From: Cryptomeria japonica
Lineage: Eukaryota > Streptophyta > Pinopsida > Cupressales > Cupressaceae
Direction of reading: 5' to 3'
Length of the DNA: 64,000 nt
Assembly (NCBI RefSeq): GCF_030272615.1
Contig: NC_081406.1
Span: 164,409,521-164,473,520 of the forward strand
Part shown: piece by piece, positions 21,520-34,317 of the stretch
Position numbering within the stretch: position 1 is the first letter of the stretch
Layout: each line of letters opens with the position of its first letter
Notes under the pieces: generated by a model
Database searches by the model: none
What the model saw: only the letters and a program-made list of their open reading frames with translations
What the model was told of the DNA's origin: nothing
Position numbers and translations under genes: made by a program

Positions 21520-23923
21520 TTGTTGCTATTCTTCAACCCATTCTTTATTCTCACAAAATTCCCAATCTCCGGAAACACAAAAATGACAAAAGCAAGCAAG
21601 TTGCCTTGTGAATATAGTCCATGTGTTTGAATTATAACTCTTAAACAAATGCCATTTAGCTGATCCAATGATGGTATTACAATCATGCCGAATAGGAATA
21701 CTATCTTCCTCTATCAACCAGAAGAAACGTCGAATTGCAGAGTTTTCAGTTGATCCTTTTGACAACTTTGAATTGCATCAATCTACAACTGCACGAGCAT
21801 CTCTGAATTTCACTGCATCCTCAAATTTCAATTATTCTCTAGCAAGATCTCTTTTTATACAGGCACCGACTCTATTGTGTCCCCCCTTACCATGTCCCGC
21901 TTCAAAAAAACTCCATAAATGTTGGACATTGGTTATCTTGTGAAATTTGCATAGCCAATAAAACATTCTTGCATTTTTGAATTGTCCAATGTAGTTATCA
22001 GATCATATCATATGTTGTTTCATGTCAATTTCTCTTTCCTTAAGATTATCATAAAATACCTCGAAGCAATGTTGAACAAACTCTAAAGAGTGTAATCGAT
22101 TATCACTAACATAGAAATGATACTCCCTCAAAAATTTTCTGTTATCTTCTGTACTGTCATGGTCATGTCTATATATAATGTGCACAAATATGGCCACTTG
22201 CACTGAGTTGTAGTATTGTGATTGAGTTTCCTCTTGTGGTTTTAGAGTATAATTTTCTGCAAAATCCACAATTGATACTATTGTTCCAAGTGGAAATGTG
22301 TTCATGCATATGCGAAACTGTCCATCAAGCCATCGGGCATGCTGGGAATGTTTCACATAGTTTAGAAAAATGAGTTTTAAACTCACTAATAAATGCATTC
22401 ACACTATTCTGTTCTATAATCAATTCTAAACGTTTCCCCATCTTTCCATCCTTTAGAGGGTATTCTATATTTTTAAATCTCCAAACATCAACCATTTTTT
22501 GTCCAAACTCAGATGAAACATGCTCATGCAAACATTCACCTATCGAAGAATAGTTCCCACATAAATTGCAAAGGCCATAAATGCATGAACTGGAAAGAAA
22601 TAATTGTTCATTAGGTGGTTTACAAAATAAACTTCCAATAAAATCTTTTATAGTTTCAGGTGGAACATAAACACCACAATCCTACACAAGATCATTACCA
22701 TGCAACATACAACATATATATCGAAAAACATCATAATAGTAATGAAACTGAACATGAGTTTTACAACAACAAGATTTTCTTTGTTTATTGATTTTAACAT
22801 AGCAGGGTTTGTATTTTTCAAATGATATTTGACTAATTTGTAAATTCATTAACACAGATTCGTCACTAAATTTTTTAAAGAATTCAGTTTGAGTCATGTC
22901 AAGAAGATGTTTTGGGTGAGGATCATGAATTTTTGATCCCACCCTTAACTTTAAAACATCTCTAGCATTTGATGAAACTCTAGTGTTATCATGCCAAAAT
23001 TTTTCAATTAATTGTTTAGTTTCATCATTTAATTTCATGTCCGACCTTTGAAGTCTACCACTAAAACTCCAACAATGGTTTAGTGGATCAATTTCAATTG
23101 TGTCTCTTCTTTTGGCTGTTCTTGACAAGGTTCTACGATGTAAGTTCAAATAGCCACTTATATCACTTAACATTCTTTTACTAACAATCATTTTGTCAAC
23201 TATAGTAGTCGTCATAACTCTATGTGCTGCATTCTTATCTTTAGATTGACTAGTTTTTCCGATAGAATCGATGGCACTGGCAATAGTAGATACAACTTGC
23301 TTATATGATTCATCTTTTCTTTTTGGTTTTGCATAAATACCTATTTTTTTCATGACTTTACGCATTTTTAACATTTTTATTAATTGTAGCATTAATTGAC
23401 ATTGGAATCCTAACTTTTTATTATAGAAAAATTGTTTATATAATCTATTTGCATGTGTTTTGATTTGTCTCCAAGAAAATAACCCATTAAGATTATCTAG
23501 CACATTGCTATCAATAGTAAACAAATTACATTCATTTTCTTTTAGAGAGGGTGGTGTAATATTTTCAATTTTTATTTCTTTTCGTATTGGTGTATGAAAT
23601 TTATATCCAGCTTCATTTAAATCAGCAATTTGATTAGCATCATTGTCATCAGGATTTAAAAACATACCAGGATTCGCATCCACATGAACATTTGCATCAA
23701 CAACCATACCCGTGTGTGGTTCTACATTTCTTGCATCCATCATGATGTCTTCAATGGTCTCATCTACAACGGGCACTGAACTAGATGCTTCAGAAGTGTT
23801 ATTCAATTTTTGTTGTTGTGATCTTCGATCTCTTTGGCATTTTGCCTCCTTCTCTCTTTGTGCTTGAATTTTGTCCGTTGTCATTGTCCTCTTTTTTTTC
23901 TTTTGACGTTGCTTAGAACCCAT
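21520..23923 (-). pseudogene. DDE-type transposase of the two-gene element
   Basis: The ATG at 23923 begins a 413-codon open stretch to 22682 with a basic, Lys/Gln-rich N-terminus and a Cys-containing end (CCCKTHVQFHYYYDVFRYIC). After a stop the frame goes on (22680-22325), shifts, and continues through VDFAENYT (about 22255), SDN (about 21998), FEAGHGKGG (about 21905) and a Cys-rich C-terminus (CFCHFCVSGDWEFCENKEW, to about 21530). The spaced D, D and E with GHGKG after the Glu fit a DDE transposase; similar 'GHGKG' proteins are known from many eukaryote transposons, but I do not assign the superfamily. Two or three frameshifts and several stops make this copy inactive. It is transcribed toward the plus-strand gene, ending about 600 bases from it. 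Confidence 0.65.
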
Positions 23924-24104
23924 CTTTACAAACTCCTCTTCAAAAAATAATATCTTTTTACTGAGTTCTTCAAAAAATCATGTAAAAAATATTAAAAAGT
24001 ACTACCAAATGATGTAGAAAATCTTTGTCAGTACGGATTTCAATGATAGTGTGGTAAATCGATGCAATCTATCTTTTTTTTACAGTAACAGTTATTTAGA
24101 AATG

Positions 24105-24183
24105 GGGGCCTCTTATTAAATCCAATGGGCAAAAAATGGAACAGGCCCCCATTTTATAAATGGGGGCCCATTCTATAAAATTT
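24105..24183. repeat. GC-rich subterminal repeats, right end
   Basis: AATGGGGGCC, CAGGCCCCCATTT and AATGGGGGCCCATT occur within 80 bases and match the left-end units at 15660-15905. The pairing defines the two ends of the transposon. Confidence 0.7.
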
Positions 24184-25050
24184 GAATCCACAACCTACCA
24201 CTTGCCTCAGGATTAGGCCCAAGATAGGCCTGGGATGGCCACACTTGAGACATGAACTTGCAAATTCAAAGCTCCATGAATGAAAGCACAAATATGAACT
24301 TCTGAAATAGTTTACGTGCCTCTAATCAGAGAATTTTTATATGAAATTAAAACCCATTTCAGATTATACTGTTTAGATTCCAAATATGTAAATTTATTTA
24401 AAAATTGATTATTTTAACTATTTTTCATTTAATTTATACTAAATCAGGTCCATAAATTTGAAATATTAACTAATTTTCTTAATTTAATAACTTTTTTATT
24501 TTAATGAATTTTGAAAAAAAAATTATGTCACCAATCTACACAAAATTCTTTTCTATTTAAAAATAAATAAATTCAAAAAATGCTAAGTTTACGTCAAATT
24601 ATGTGGGTCGTACACGTCAAATTTTTAAAAAGATAATTACGACCATTAAAAAATTAATTAAAAAAAAATACAAAAAAATATGCTCATCAATCTTCAGTGC
24701 GTTACAAACCATTTCCCAAAACGGTTTGAGAAAATAATTTTAATTGTGTCAAAAAGTGTGGGTCGTACACATGCATGGTATGGTCCTGAAACGGGCATTT
24801 TTAAAACATAGTTTTTAGAACTCCATTCAAAAAGTCATTTTTTATTATGTGGGTATTAAAATAAATTTACATATTTGAAAAGTACACTAAGAGGGATATC
24901 TTTTATATTACTGACTTTTTCCAAGATTCAATCTCTAAGTTTTTCAAAATTTAAGCTCAAATGAGACAAAATCTGAAAAACAGGGAAAACACTTCCACTT
25001 TTTGGCCAAAAAGTGGACTCATCTTCTTGCACTGACCCACAAGAAGAGAA
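24184..25050. other. Noncoding AT-rich stretch, possibly the transposon right end
   Basis: No gene is seen. Two echoes of GTGGGTCGTACAC occur near 24602 and 24748. A perfect 22-bp palindrome lies at 24995-25016. It is either flanking DNA or the outermost right part of the transposon. Confidence 0.4.
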
Positions 25051-25740
25051 ATAATATTTGTAGGATAAGGCATTACAGTTGGAATCAGCCCCAAGGATTA
25101 TAGAGGTTGGAATTGCTACTTATGAAATTGATAAAGATATACTTGAAACAATCTAGAATGCTTCATATTGGAGGTATAAGAGCGAGAAGGGGAATAGATT
25201 GCTCAAAGCTGCACATGCTCGCATTATCAATCTTGTTGATGACATAGTTGATGTTTGTTTTAAGGTTATGCTAAAGTATTCTGAAGACTTCTGGAAGATG
25301 CACAATGGTACCATCAAAGCATACACAAAGCATATGAGGTTGCATGAATGAATCCAGGATATCATGAACACTCATGACTCTATGACTCCAGACGATAAGA
25401 ATGAAGCAGATACCTCGCTAAAGGCACACAATAAATTCAAGAACAAGTTGAAAAATGTCATCCAATTCCCAGAGAATGAACAATCGATCCAATTGCTAGC
25501 CATGTTTCGTGATGGAGAACTCATGTCATTGGGAGGCTGTCAACTTCAATTGACAAGTTTCATGAGCAGAGCCAGAGGACGAGTCTATGAGGATGGGGAT
25601 ATAGCTCCATATGTGATCTAGATGATAGAGAGATCCTATACCATGGAGAGCACAATGAAGAAATGGACCTCAAACTTCCAGTGTTACCAGGATGATGATT
25701 ATATCAATCATATTGGTATACTTAATTTGTTTATGTCTAT
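25051..25740 (+). pseudogene. Unknown decayed coding fragment, right half
   Basis: Open stretches include VGIATYEIDKDIL, a His/Lys-rich part to about 25360, and 25364-25621 (85 codons, MNTHDSMTPDDKNEAD...). They are broken by stops at about 25156 and 25348. Base composition and protein style resemble 14584-15645. I infer that both came from one gene split by the transposon. The family is not recognised. Confidence 0.4.
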
Positions 25741-26016
25741 TTAACAAACGATATTTGTTTAGTTCAAAAGGGGTGCACCCCTGCATTTCAAAAGACTCAT
25801 GATTCTCATATATATGAGAAGGTTTTGTAATACTAGTCATCATTAGATAGTTTTAGATCTCTGGAAGAATTTATCAAGACTTTGTTAATGCAATAAAATA
25901 GACTTTGCTTTCTTTTATGCAAGTTGTAGAACATATTGTCATGGGTATCAATTTCTTGCAATATTATCTACAATAGATAAGTTTTCTTGAATTTCCTGGT
26001 GTGGAATGCTAGTGAA

Positions 26017-27303
26017 TGTAATGTCCCTTCTTATGAATTCTTAAGAATAAGGAATTATTTAATCACAAATGACTTCTTTTTTTAAGTAATTAACTCAAAA
26101 CCTTCATGAGAACTGATATATACAATAGTAGTTACCACTTACACTAAGAATGATGGTTATAATCTGCTATATCGATATATTTATCCCTCTAATTGGTACA
26201 ATTGATATATGAAGCGATATATGATCTGCAACTATTATTGGGTTATGATGAAAGTGATACTCATAACTCATAATGTATGGTCCCTATCAAACTAATAACA
26301 TATAATATCTTTTCTATGTTTGAAATAACCATGGGGGTTATGCAATGACAATTTTTTGGTTAATATTATGGAAATGCCATTCGATTGTCCCTGATACAAC
26401 TATTAAATTATGTTATCAGTCTTCTCTTTGTCTCTTATGGGGAAGATGATTAATTGTTGTGTCTAATTATTCCTTCAAAGTGTGCAAATAATGGTGTTGT
26501 TTCTAATTGTTGACTTCTAATCATGCCACTTGAATATGCAAATGATAGTTGCTTGCTTTGGGCCGATTTAACCACAGATACCAGTAAAAATAATCAAAAA
26601 AACCTTATTTGTACTATATAGATCAATTATTTGTGGTCAACCTCATGTACATAAGCTTATCTAGTAGTAAAAAAAAGTATTAAAATTATTGTTTATTAAA
26701 TGGTTCATATAGATTGTCTTTGTTATATGTCAAATGATCAAACTTAAATACAACATGTCCATTAATTTTCCAGTCATCATGCTCTAGAACTGAGTTGCAA
26801 ACTTGTATTGTGCATAGGGGCCAAAGATTTTGTAATGTTCCCTATTCGATGTTGTCATAGTTCAAATTATTTATCAATCATTAAAGAATAAATTATCATT
26901 TTATCATACTAGATAATTAATTCTTTCATCCCTAATCCTTAATTCTTAATTCAATGTACCAACCTCTATTACTACTTCATCTTTAAGGAAGGAGGAGGAT
27001 ATGTATGTTACCAAAGTGCTTAGAAACCAAATACAATAGGTTCCCTCAAAGTTTATAGATCCAAGCCCTTACCTATCTTGGATCTATACCCTCAAGGCTT
27101 ATGGGTCGCTGATCCCCACCCTCTCTCGGGACTTAACCTATTGCTTGGATTTAGACCGCCCCTCTTTGGAACATCTCATTCCCATCTTCTTAAGTATTGG
27201 CAATAATAACATGGTTTAGACTATAAGCATACTAATTTCTTATGTATTATGAATATATATTATTATTTATTATTAAATTATATTTCAAAGTAGGGACATT
27301 ACA
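26017..27303. mobile_element. Solo LTR (1,287 bp) with 5-bp target site duplication
   Basis: The left end TGTAATGTCCC and right end GGGACATTACA are perfect 11-bp inverted repeats beginning TG and ending CA. GTGAA flanks both sides (26012-26016 and 27304-27308). There is no coding interior, so it is most simply a solo LTR left after LTR-LTR recombination. The superfamily is unknown; the ends resemble the LTR border at 55661 (TGTAATGCCC). Confidence 0.85.
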
Positions 27304-27960
27304 GTGAATGTTATCTTTAATTTGATTAAAGACAAAACAAAAGTAAAGGTTTCATAGCACTGATCTCAAGTTGAGCACAACTACTACTATGAATATCATT
27401 CACATACTGCTTGAATTCATCATCATCACTATCAATATCGGTAGCTCTATTGGCATCAAGGTGTTTTTGTTTATTTGTTTCTTTGATAAAATATCTTTGC
27501 ATTTAGTTTAAAAAATTATCCATATGAGGAGGAATTCATTTAAAAAATAGTCAACAAAAGGAAAAATTTCATAGATTCATTGTTATATATATGATCAAAA
27601 TACATTTGCATACATATTCAAAATACAATATAAATATGATATAGGTGAGAATCAAAATAGTGAGGGATAGACTCTTATGTGATCTAAATCGATGGAATCA
27701 TGGTCAATCCATGCAGAAATAATAGGCTTAACATAGATAGCCAACTGCGAAATTTCCTCAGTGAGACCGTGTAAGCAACTCATTATATATTGTAACCCTT
27801 CATTTGAGTTGACATGATTTTGTGAGCCTCTTAGTGGGCGTTCAATAGATGGATGTGAAATCTTTGTGGATGAACTAGATTTTCACTTCATATTATTTGC
27901 TTCTCTATTAATGTTTTCCACCTAAAATACAATGTTGATTTTAACACATAGTCAGTCCAT
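27304..27960. other. No gene recognised
   Basis: AT-rich sequence between the solo LTR and the CACTA coding remains. It should contain or lie near the left end of the CACTA element, but no convincing CACTA-type terminus was seen. Confidence 0.35.
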
Positions 27961-27967
27961 TTTTTTT

Positions 27968-28790
27968 TTAATTAAATAACACAATGTAGATCGAACCAAA
28001 AATCCATACAATTACTCCTAATTTGTCCATTTTGTCTTGAAACCCGCCTCGGCCAAATGACATATATTCAATGCTCACATTATCTCTTTCTCTCTTTCCT
28101 TTGTGACTCATTGTCAAATATACTTCAGAACACATGCTTTCTTTCAATGCCTCCCATTGTTTTGTAGATAGCGTGGAGTAGTCGGACCTCTCTTTTCCCT
28201 CCATGATTGCTTTTCTACAATTGTATCTAAAATTTTTCATCAAAAGTCTCATCTTGTTTTTATAATATTTTCTTGAGATTTGTCCACCAATAGTGTCAAT
28301 GGCCTTTTCTATTTTTTGAATAACATTTTCCATACTTTGTGGATCTTGGTCTGCAAAATTTGATTTACATTATCCAAATGGGCCCTACATCTTACGCCCA
28401 ACTTAGTGGCCCACCTTGTAGCATTTTGCCCAATGGGTTCACCATCTCTTGACACCTCAAACAAGAACACCTTCTTCCCTTCTAATTTTCTTTATTTTGC
28501 ATTCTTCTCTACAAATTTATATAAATCTTGACTCAATCTCTTTCTTTTAACAAAAACAACCACATCTTTTGTTAAACCACTAGTACCAATATTTCTAGCT
28601 GATCCGGTACTTCCATCAAAAGTTGCAGATGCAACAACTTCACTCTGAGCCACTGGAACTTCATGCTCCTCTACCATATTATGTGTGGCATGAGTAGATA
28701 GATCAGTAGTGGTCTCTACAGATTTCACTTCAAACACATCCTTTAAACTTGAATAAATCATCTGCAAATTAATTGTTCCTTTGCTCTCTT
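27968..28790 (-). pseudogene. Plant transposase (Ptta/En/Spm, Transposase_24-like), decayed
   Basis: Minus-strand pieces in order: 28767-28492 (91 codons, Thr/Val-rich then KRKRLSQDLYKF), a short stretch with EPIGQNATRWATKLG, and 28333-27968 with YYKNKMRLLMKNFRYN, LSTKQWEALKES and a GRGGF tail. The G-x-PIG-x-N motif and the Trp-containing helix are typical of this second CACTA protein. Stops separate the pieces. It follows the TNP2 gene on the same strand, as expected. Confidence 0.6.
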
Positions 28791-30340
28791 GTTTTTCAAT
28801 AATTTCTCTTAGACTTTGTGTTAAGAGAGATCACTATGTGGTATATTAGGTTGCACATCACCATGTGGTATATCAGGCTACACATCACCATGTTCTTTGT
28901 GTGATTTCACATCACCACAACTATATTTTTCACCAAGTACATTTGATGAGTCACAAAAATATTAGCTTCTATGAGTTGGCTGCATTGTATCTTTACTTTC
29001 TTTTTATTTTTTCTCTGCTTTTTCTCAGCACTGTTTTTCTTGGTTGAAAAACCAAAAAATATATCATATCATGTCTTATGTGCATAAAACTATTGCCTAT
29101 AAAATTTTATTAAACGCTATTAAACAAATAATATACTACTTAGTGAATTTACAACTTGCCTATTTGTCAAACCTAGATGCGATAAAAAATCATTATTTTT
29201 GGCCACACATTATTCACGAGAGAGCTCATAATATATGATTGGAACTTCAGATATATGATCACTATCATCTAATTTGTGCCTTAAATTCTTTTTCCTCATT
29301 TCTTGATGTCCAAATAAACAATAATGTATAATTAGCTCATCAAACCGAAGAGATCTCATTACTAGAAAAAAAGAGCTTCATTTAGATAGTCACTCAGCCA
29401 TACCACAAAAACAATCAAGCCAAAAGAGGATCTTAGAGAATTATTTAAAAGTTAATACTTTTACTTCTAATTGGTAATTAAATATGACTTCCCACTAGTT
29501 CTTTGCTGAATTTCCAGCTAAACTTCTCTTAGTAGAGGTGAACATCTAACAAGAGATAATAGAAATGGAATCTAGATACCATTTTTTCCTCAAAACAAAA
29601 AATATTAGTCTGCAAATAAGTTTGTGCAAATAAGTTTGTTTTGTTCTAATATGTAGTTATATTTAACACACCACAAACAATAATAGTCTGCAAATAAGTT
29701 TGTATAGTGAGAATTAACTATCATATAGACCAATATATTATAAACCCAAAGCATATCACTATCATGAAATACAATCATCATGCTTATAAAGACTTCAATA
29801 ACTTCATGAGAACAAAGCCAAAGGGGGATTATTATTGTCAAAGATCTTCATTGAATAATGCAACAATGATAATACAAAGCAACAATAAAAAATTTCAGTT
29901 CACAAAGCATATCTCAATGAATCATAGTTTGATACATAGAACAGTGAATCATCTAGAGTAGGTATAAGAAAGTAACAAACCATACCATGATATTCATAGA
30001 GCTAAAAGATTGTCATTATATAGCAGTCCCAATGGATGCAGATTAGTCCATGGTACAAAGATAGAGTAAAGTATAGTCTAAGATAATGGCTATCTACAAA
30101 GGCATTTCATCAAATGCTTGTCTTGTAGTCATTACTGTTATAAGGCACAACTGCCAGTCACAGTGCAACATGGTTACAAAGATTAAATCTAACATATTCA
30201 TATAGAAACTTTGTTCAATATTAACTATTTCAAATAAGTATTAGTTAGAAGGTTTGTGTCCTTACAAGATAAAACAGTCTTAAAACAACATAAAAGTCTT
30301 AAATAAAAAGTCATAAAATGGGGCTCATCAATAATCATCT
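28791..30340. other. No gene recognised; spacer inside the CACTA element
   Basis: AT-rich. The 19-bp segment AGTCTGCAAATAAGTTTGT occurs at about 29609 and 29684. A CATTACTAGAAAAAA string at 29357 resembles a CACTA terminus but lies on the wrong side of the Transposase_24 gene and has no matching target duplication. Confidence 0.45.
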
Positions 30341-30349
30341 GCACACCGA

Positions 30350-33300
30350 GATTAGAATCTTGATCACTACTGTCTGCATCTACTTGATTTTCTTCCTCGT
30401 TCTCATTTGAGAAATGTAATACATTCTCTCTCCCAATTTATTCATTTATAATCAAAATTTCTTCTTCAAACAATCCCTCATTGTCTTCATCTACTTCTTC
30501 GAATGTTTCTTGTAAATTAGCATATTTCCCATCATGCATTACATCGACAACTTCCATGAATTTTTATTTTGAATGAGACTCTGTTTGAATGGCATAAGAC
30601 CATCTTGGGCTTCTTACATTATCAATTAGAAATGACTAGTTAATTTGAAGAGGGGAAACATACGACTCATCTGTCTTTGATAAAAATTATCGTGTATTTG
30701 CATGCACAAATACATGCTCATCAATTTGTACCACAGATGGTCGAATCCACTTACATATTAATACTATAGGACTGTTTTCACCAAAATCCACTTGAATAAT
30801 ATCTTGGATGAATTCAATATAAAATTTATTCTCATTTCCATGAAGAAATTCAACACTAACAACACAATCACAATTAGTCTTTCCTTTGTCTTTTTCTTCC
30901 ACTCTTAAGTGACTACCATAGGCCCACATTCCACTAAAACGCATAGCCCATAAATGTGAAGATTGTGAAAGTTCACTTTCCTCTGTTGTTATATTGTGAC
31001 CTCCTTCTTCTACATCATTGATTGCATTAGCAATCCATTCTTAAAATTTTGGAAAAGAATCACCTCGAATCAAATCATGACGGCTGCACTTTTGAGGTCG
31101 ATGTTGCATCCATGTTTGATTCTCTTTTTCATATTTTATACATAAAATAACGATGCACAAATAGTAAGATTAATAATATAAATGTGTAAATGCAATTGAG
31201 TAAATAAATTATTGTGTAATTTATTTTTTACCTATGCCACTTATCGAACAAAGATGTAATTTGAATAATAAAGGCATGCATTGCACTTATTTCTCGATAT
31301 GATAGCTTGAAGTGACATCCATTGCCTTCTAATACTTCACCTTTAACTCTATCATCTTTGTCGTCATCCCATACACGTCGATTGAAAATTTTAAAATCCT
31401 TCATATATTCTATGCAAAATCCCATGGCCTCTTGCATTGAATATCCCTCAGACATGCTGCCTTCTGATTTTGCCCTAGTATGAACATTTTTTTTCAAAAC
31501 CTTCATATATCGTTCTATAGGATACATCTATCTCATTCTTATTGGACCACAATGTTGTAGTTCATATTCTAGATGTATCAAAAGATGCATACAAATGTTA
31601 AAGATTGTTGGTGGAAATTCTCGCACTAATAGACAAAAGGCTTCAACAACCTCCTCCCTCAAACTATCAAAGTTCAAAGGATCTAATACATGTAGGCTCA
31701 TTCTCTTTAATATTAGGCCCAATCTTGTAATTGCCAATCTTGCCCCTTTGCCAAACTTGATATATTTACCACAATAGGTAAGATATTCTCAATTATGACA
31801 TAATAGTCATGGGTCTTGAGGCCTCGTAAGATATTAATATCAGTTTGGCTTCTGATGCTACTACTTACATATCTAGTGGGAAAACGAGTCTGAGACATTA
31901 ACTGTAAGAATTGTGCATGTTGTTCCTTTGTCCAAACGTAAGGAGCACCAAGTTTTCTATATTTTTCATTATCACATTTTTCAACCCAAATATTTTGACA
32001 AATCTTTATTTCTCGAAATTATTCACATGATGGAATAGTATCTAAGGCACCAACAAGAGTTTCTATAATAGCATAGGCTATATTTCTCTTGGTATGCATA
32101 AAAGTCAACAGTATGCCTAATGGCTATTTCCTTAAAGTATGGAAACTTATACAATATGCACAACCATTTTACACCGCTTTCATTACATGGATCATTTATA
32201 CTACCAGCAATCCCATCATTTTCAATAAATGACATTCTTTTCCATCCATACTCAATAATGTAATCACCTGTTATTAGCAATGGCACTTCACGATTCTCTT
32301 CTTGACTGTTGAAACGCGTTTTTTGCTGACGATAGGGATGATCCATTTTAAGGTAAGCACAATGTACACCATAAATACACTTATGCAAACTTCTTGAGTG
32401 CCTCACAAAATCCTTAAAGTTGCAAGTAGGACATCCGTGGTATCCATGAACAAAGAGACTAGATAATGGGCCATACATAGGAAGATCATGAATTGTAAAC
32501 AATAAGGAAGCTCTTAAAGTGAATTTGATTGAATGACCATCCCTTAAAGATTGAATTTATTCAAATTTTTTCCACAATTACATTAGTTCATCATACAATG
32601 GCTCTAGATAAGCATCTATTGTTTCTGAAGTCACACTTTTCTTTCCTGGTATAATCAATGATAACATTAAGAAAAATGGTTTAGTTGCTAACCATGGAGG
32701 CAAGTTATAATTTATTAGAAACACTGACCAAGTTGACCATTTAGTACTTTGATCTAAGAATGGGTTCATCCCATCTAGAGCCAAACCCAACCTTATATTA
32801 TGAGGATCTTGAGAAAAATTAGGCCATCTATTATCAAATTCCATCCATGTCCTTGAATTAGGCACATGTCATTGTTTTACATCAGTGCTCTTATTTTGGG
32901 CATGCCACTGCATAAGTTTAGCAATGTCTCTACACCTATACATTCAAAGTAATCATGGGATTATTGGAAAGTGGTGAAGAATTTTTCTAGGAACCATAGC
33001 TGATTTCAACCCTTGTCTATACCTCACTTCATGACATTTCGGACATTCACTGTCACTTGCAAGATTTTTGTGAAATAATACACAACCATTCACACATGTG
33101 TGGATGTTTTTATACCCCAAGCCAAGCTTACTGATTTTTTTTTTACATTGACTTTATTTTGTTGGAAATGTGGATTTAACTGGTAACAATGAACTTAATA
33201 ATGCCAATAACTGATCTACTCTCATTTGTCCAACCATGCACCACTTGAAAGTTAAGAATTTGAAGGATTGTTGTCAAATGACTTAGCTTAAAATTAGCAT

Positions 33301-33660
33301 AAATAGGCTTTAAAGAATCCTCCATTGACTTGTACCAATCATCTCTTAGAGCCTCATTCAACATTATATCAACTTCAAACCCTTCGTCAAAAATTTCTAC
33401 CTCTTTATCTATGTTTGGTGCCACTTCATCTATGTTTGCTGCCACTTCATCTATGTTTGTTGTTCTTCATCTCTCACAGTCTGCAATTCTATCATATCTT
33501 CATAATAATTGTAATCCCAAGGGCTTATACCACTATGCCCACAACTTATCATATGTCTATAAATCACATTTCATTTTTTCACCTTTCCACCAAGACGGTC
33601 ATTACATAGACATGGATATTTGTCGAAGCCCCTCTCATTAGCTACTCTTCTATCATGTGC
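30350..33660 (-). pseudogene. CACTA TNP2-like transposase, multiply interrupted
   Basis: Reading from right to left: a transposase-associated domain (33660-33480, Cys/His pattern, then WDYNYYEDMIE); a helical linker ending in VVHGWTNESR (33445-33176); a zinc-binding-like part (CVNGCVLFH, about 33080); the Transposase_21 core with HNIRLGLALDGMNPF and YNLPPWLATKPFFLMLSL (32865-32578); HGYHGCPTC (about 32440); LKTHDYYVI (about 31820); the DUF4218-like end with YMKVLKKNV and EGYSMQEAMGFC (31527-31380); and a DUF4216-like part with FYIEFIQDIIQVDFG (about 30830). Many stops and frame changes break it. It would have cut and moved the element; this copy cannot. Confidence 0.85.
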
Positions 33661-34317
33661 ATGATATTTCTCCATAGTCAACCTTCGACACTGATCCATA
33701 TGTAATATTATGCATTGTAGTATTAATTAAGTTTCTAATTCCAAGAAAATAAAATAAATTTGAAAACAAAGATGCCAAAACATTGTTGAAAGTAGTCACT
33801 TTTAATAGAGACAGTAATAGGAAGAAGAGGATACAATGAGTCATTGTTTTGAGATCTATCTTATATACATTTGAAGTTTACCTACTAAGAATGGAATATG
33901 TGTGTGTTTCCTATTAGCTTACTTTCAGCAATGAGGGTTTCAAATTACCTCTGAATTTGTTGCAGAGGGCCTCGCTGACTCCAAATTCTTTGCAGCAAAC
34001 TCTGATTTCCTTGCCCGCCTTTTTAAAAGTCTCCAGGTCCTATCCAAACAATATTTATCACCCATGCAAGTTATTCAATACCTGTCTATGAGAATGACAA
34101 ATGAAAAAATAATCCAAAGATGACACATTCAAGTAACTAGTGATATTCAATGATGACACATTAATGATTTATACTCTAATGCAAAGAAATTCAAATACAA
34201 CATAATCATGAAATTTTTGTTTAATATATAAATTTATACAAGATTGAAATCACATTTTATATATCTTAATATCAACGCAACCATTGCACTTCATTTGGTG
34301 CAAGTGCTAGTTATTTT

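Larger units (their letters stand above)
15646..24183. mobile_element. Two-gene DNA transposon (superfamily not assigned)
   Basis: Both ends carry GGGGGCCC-type repeats in opposite arrangement (15660-15905 and 24105-24183). Between them lie a long palindrome array, an intron-rich plus-strand gene (18882-20925) and a minus-strand DDE-type transposase gene (21520-23923) placed tail to tail. The element splits an unknown coding fragment. The left end is put at CACTCC (about 15655) or just before; the right end may be 24183 or as far as 25016. A matching target duplication was not found, so the ends are approximate. The left CACT start hints at a CACTA-like terminus, but the transposase is not TNP2-type. 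Confidence 0.55.

Noticed and set aside
29357-29376. Left CACTA terminus (CATTACTAGAAAAAA)
   Set aside because: It deviates from CACTA at the third base, lies on the wrong side of the Transposase_24 gene, and its flank does not match the right-end flank.
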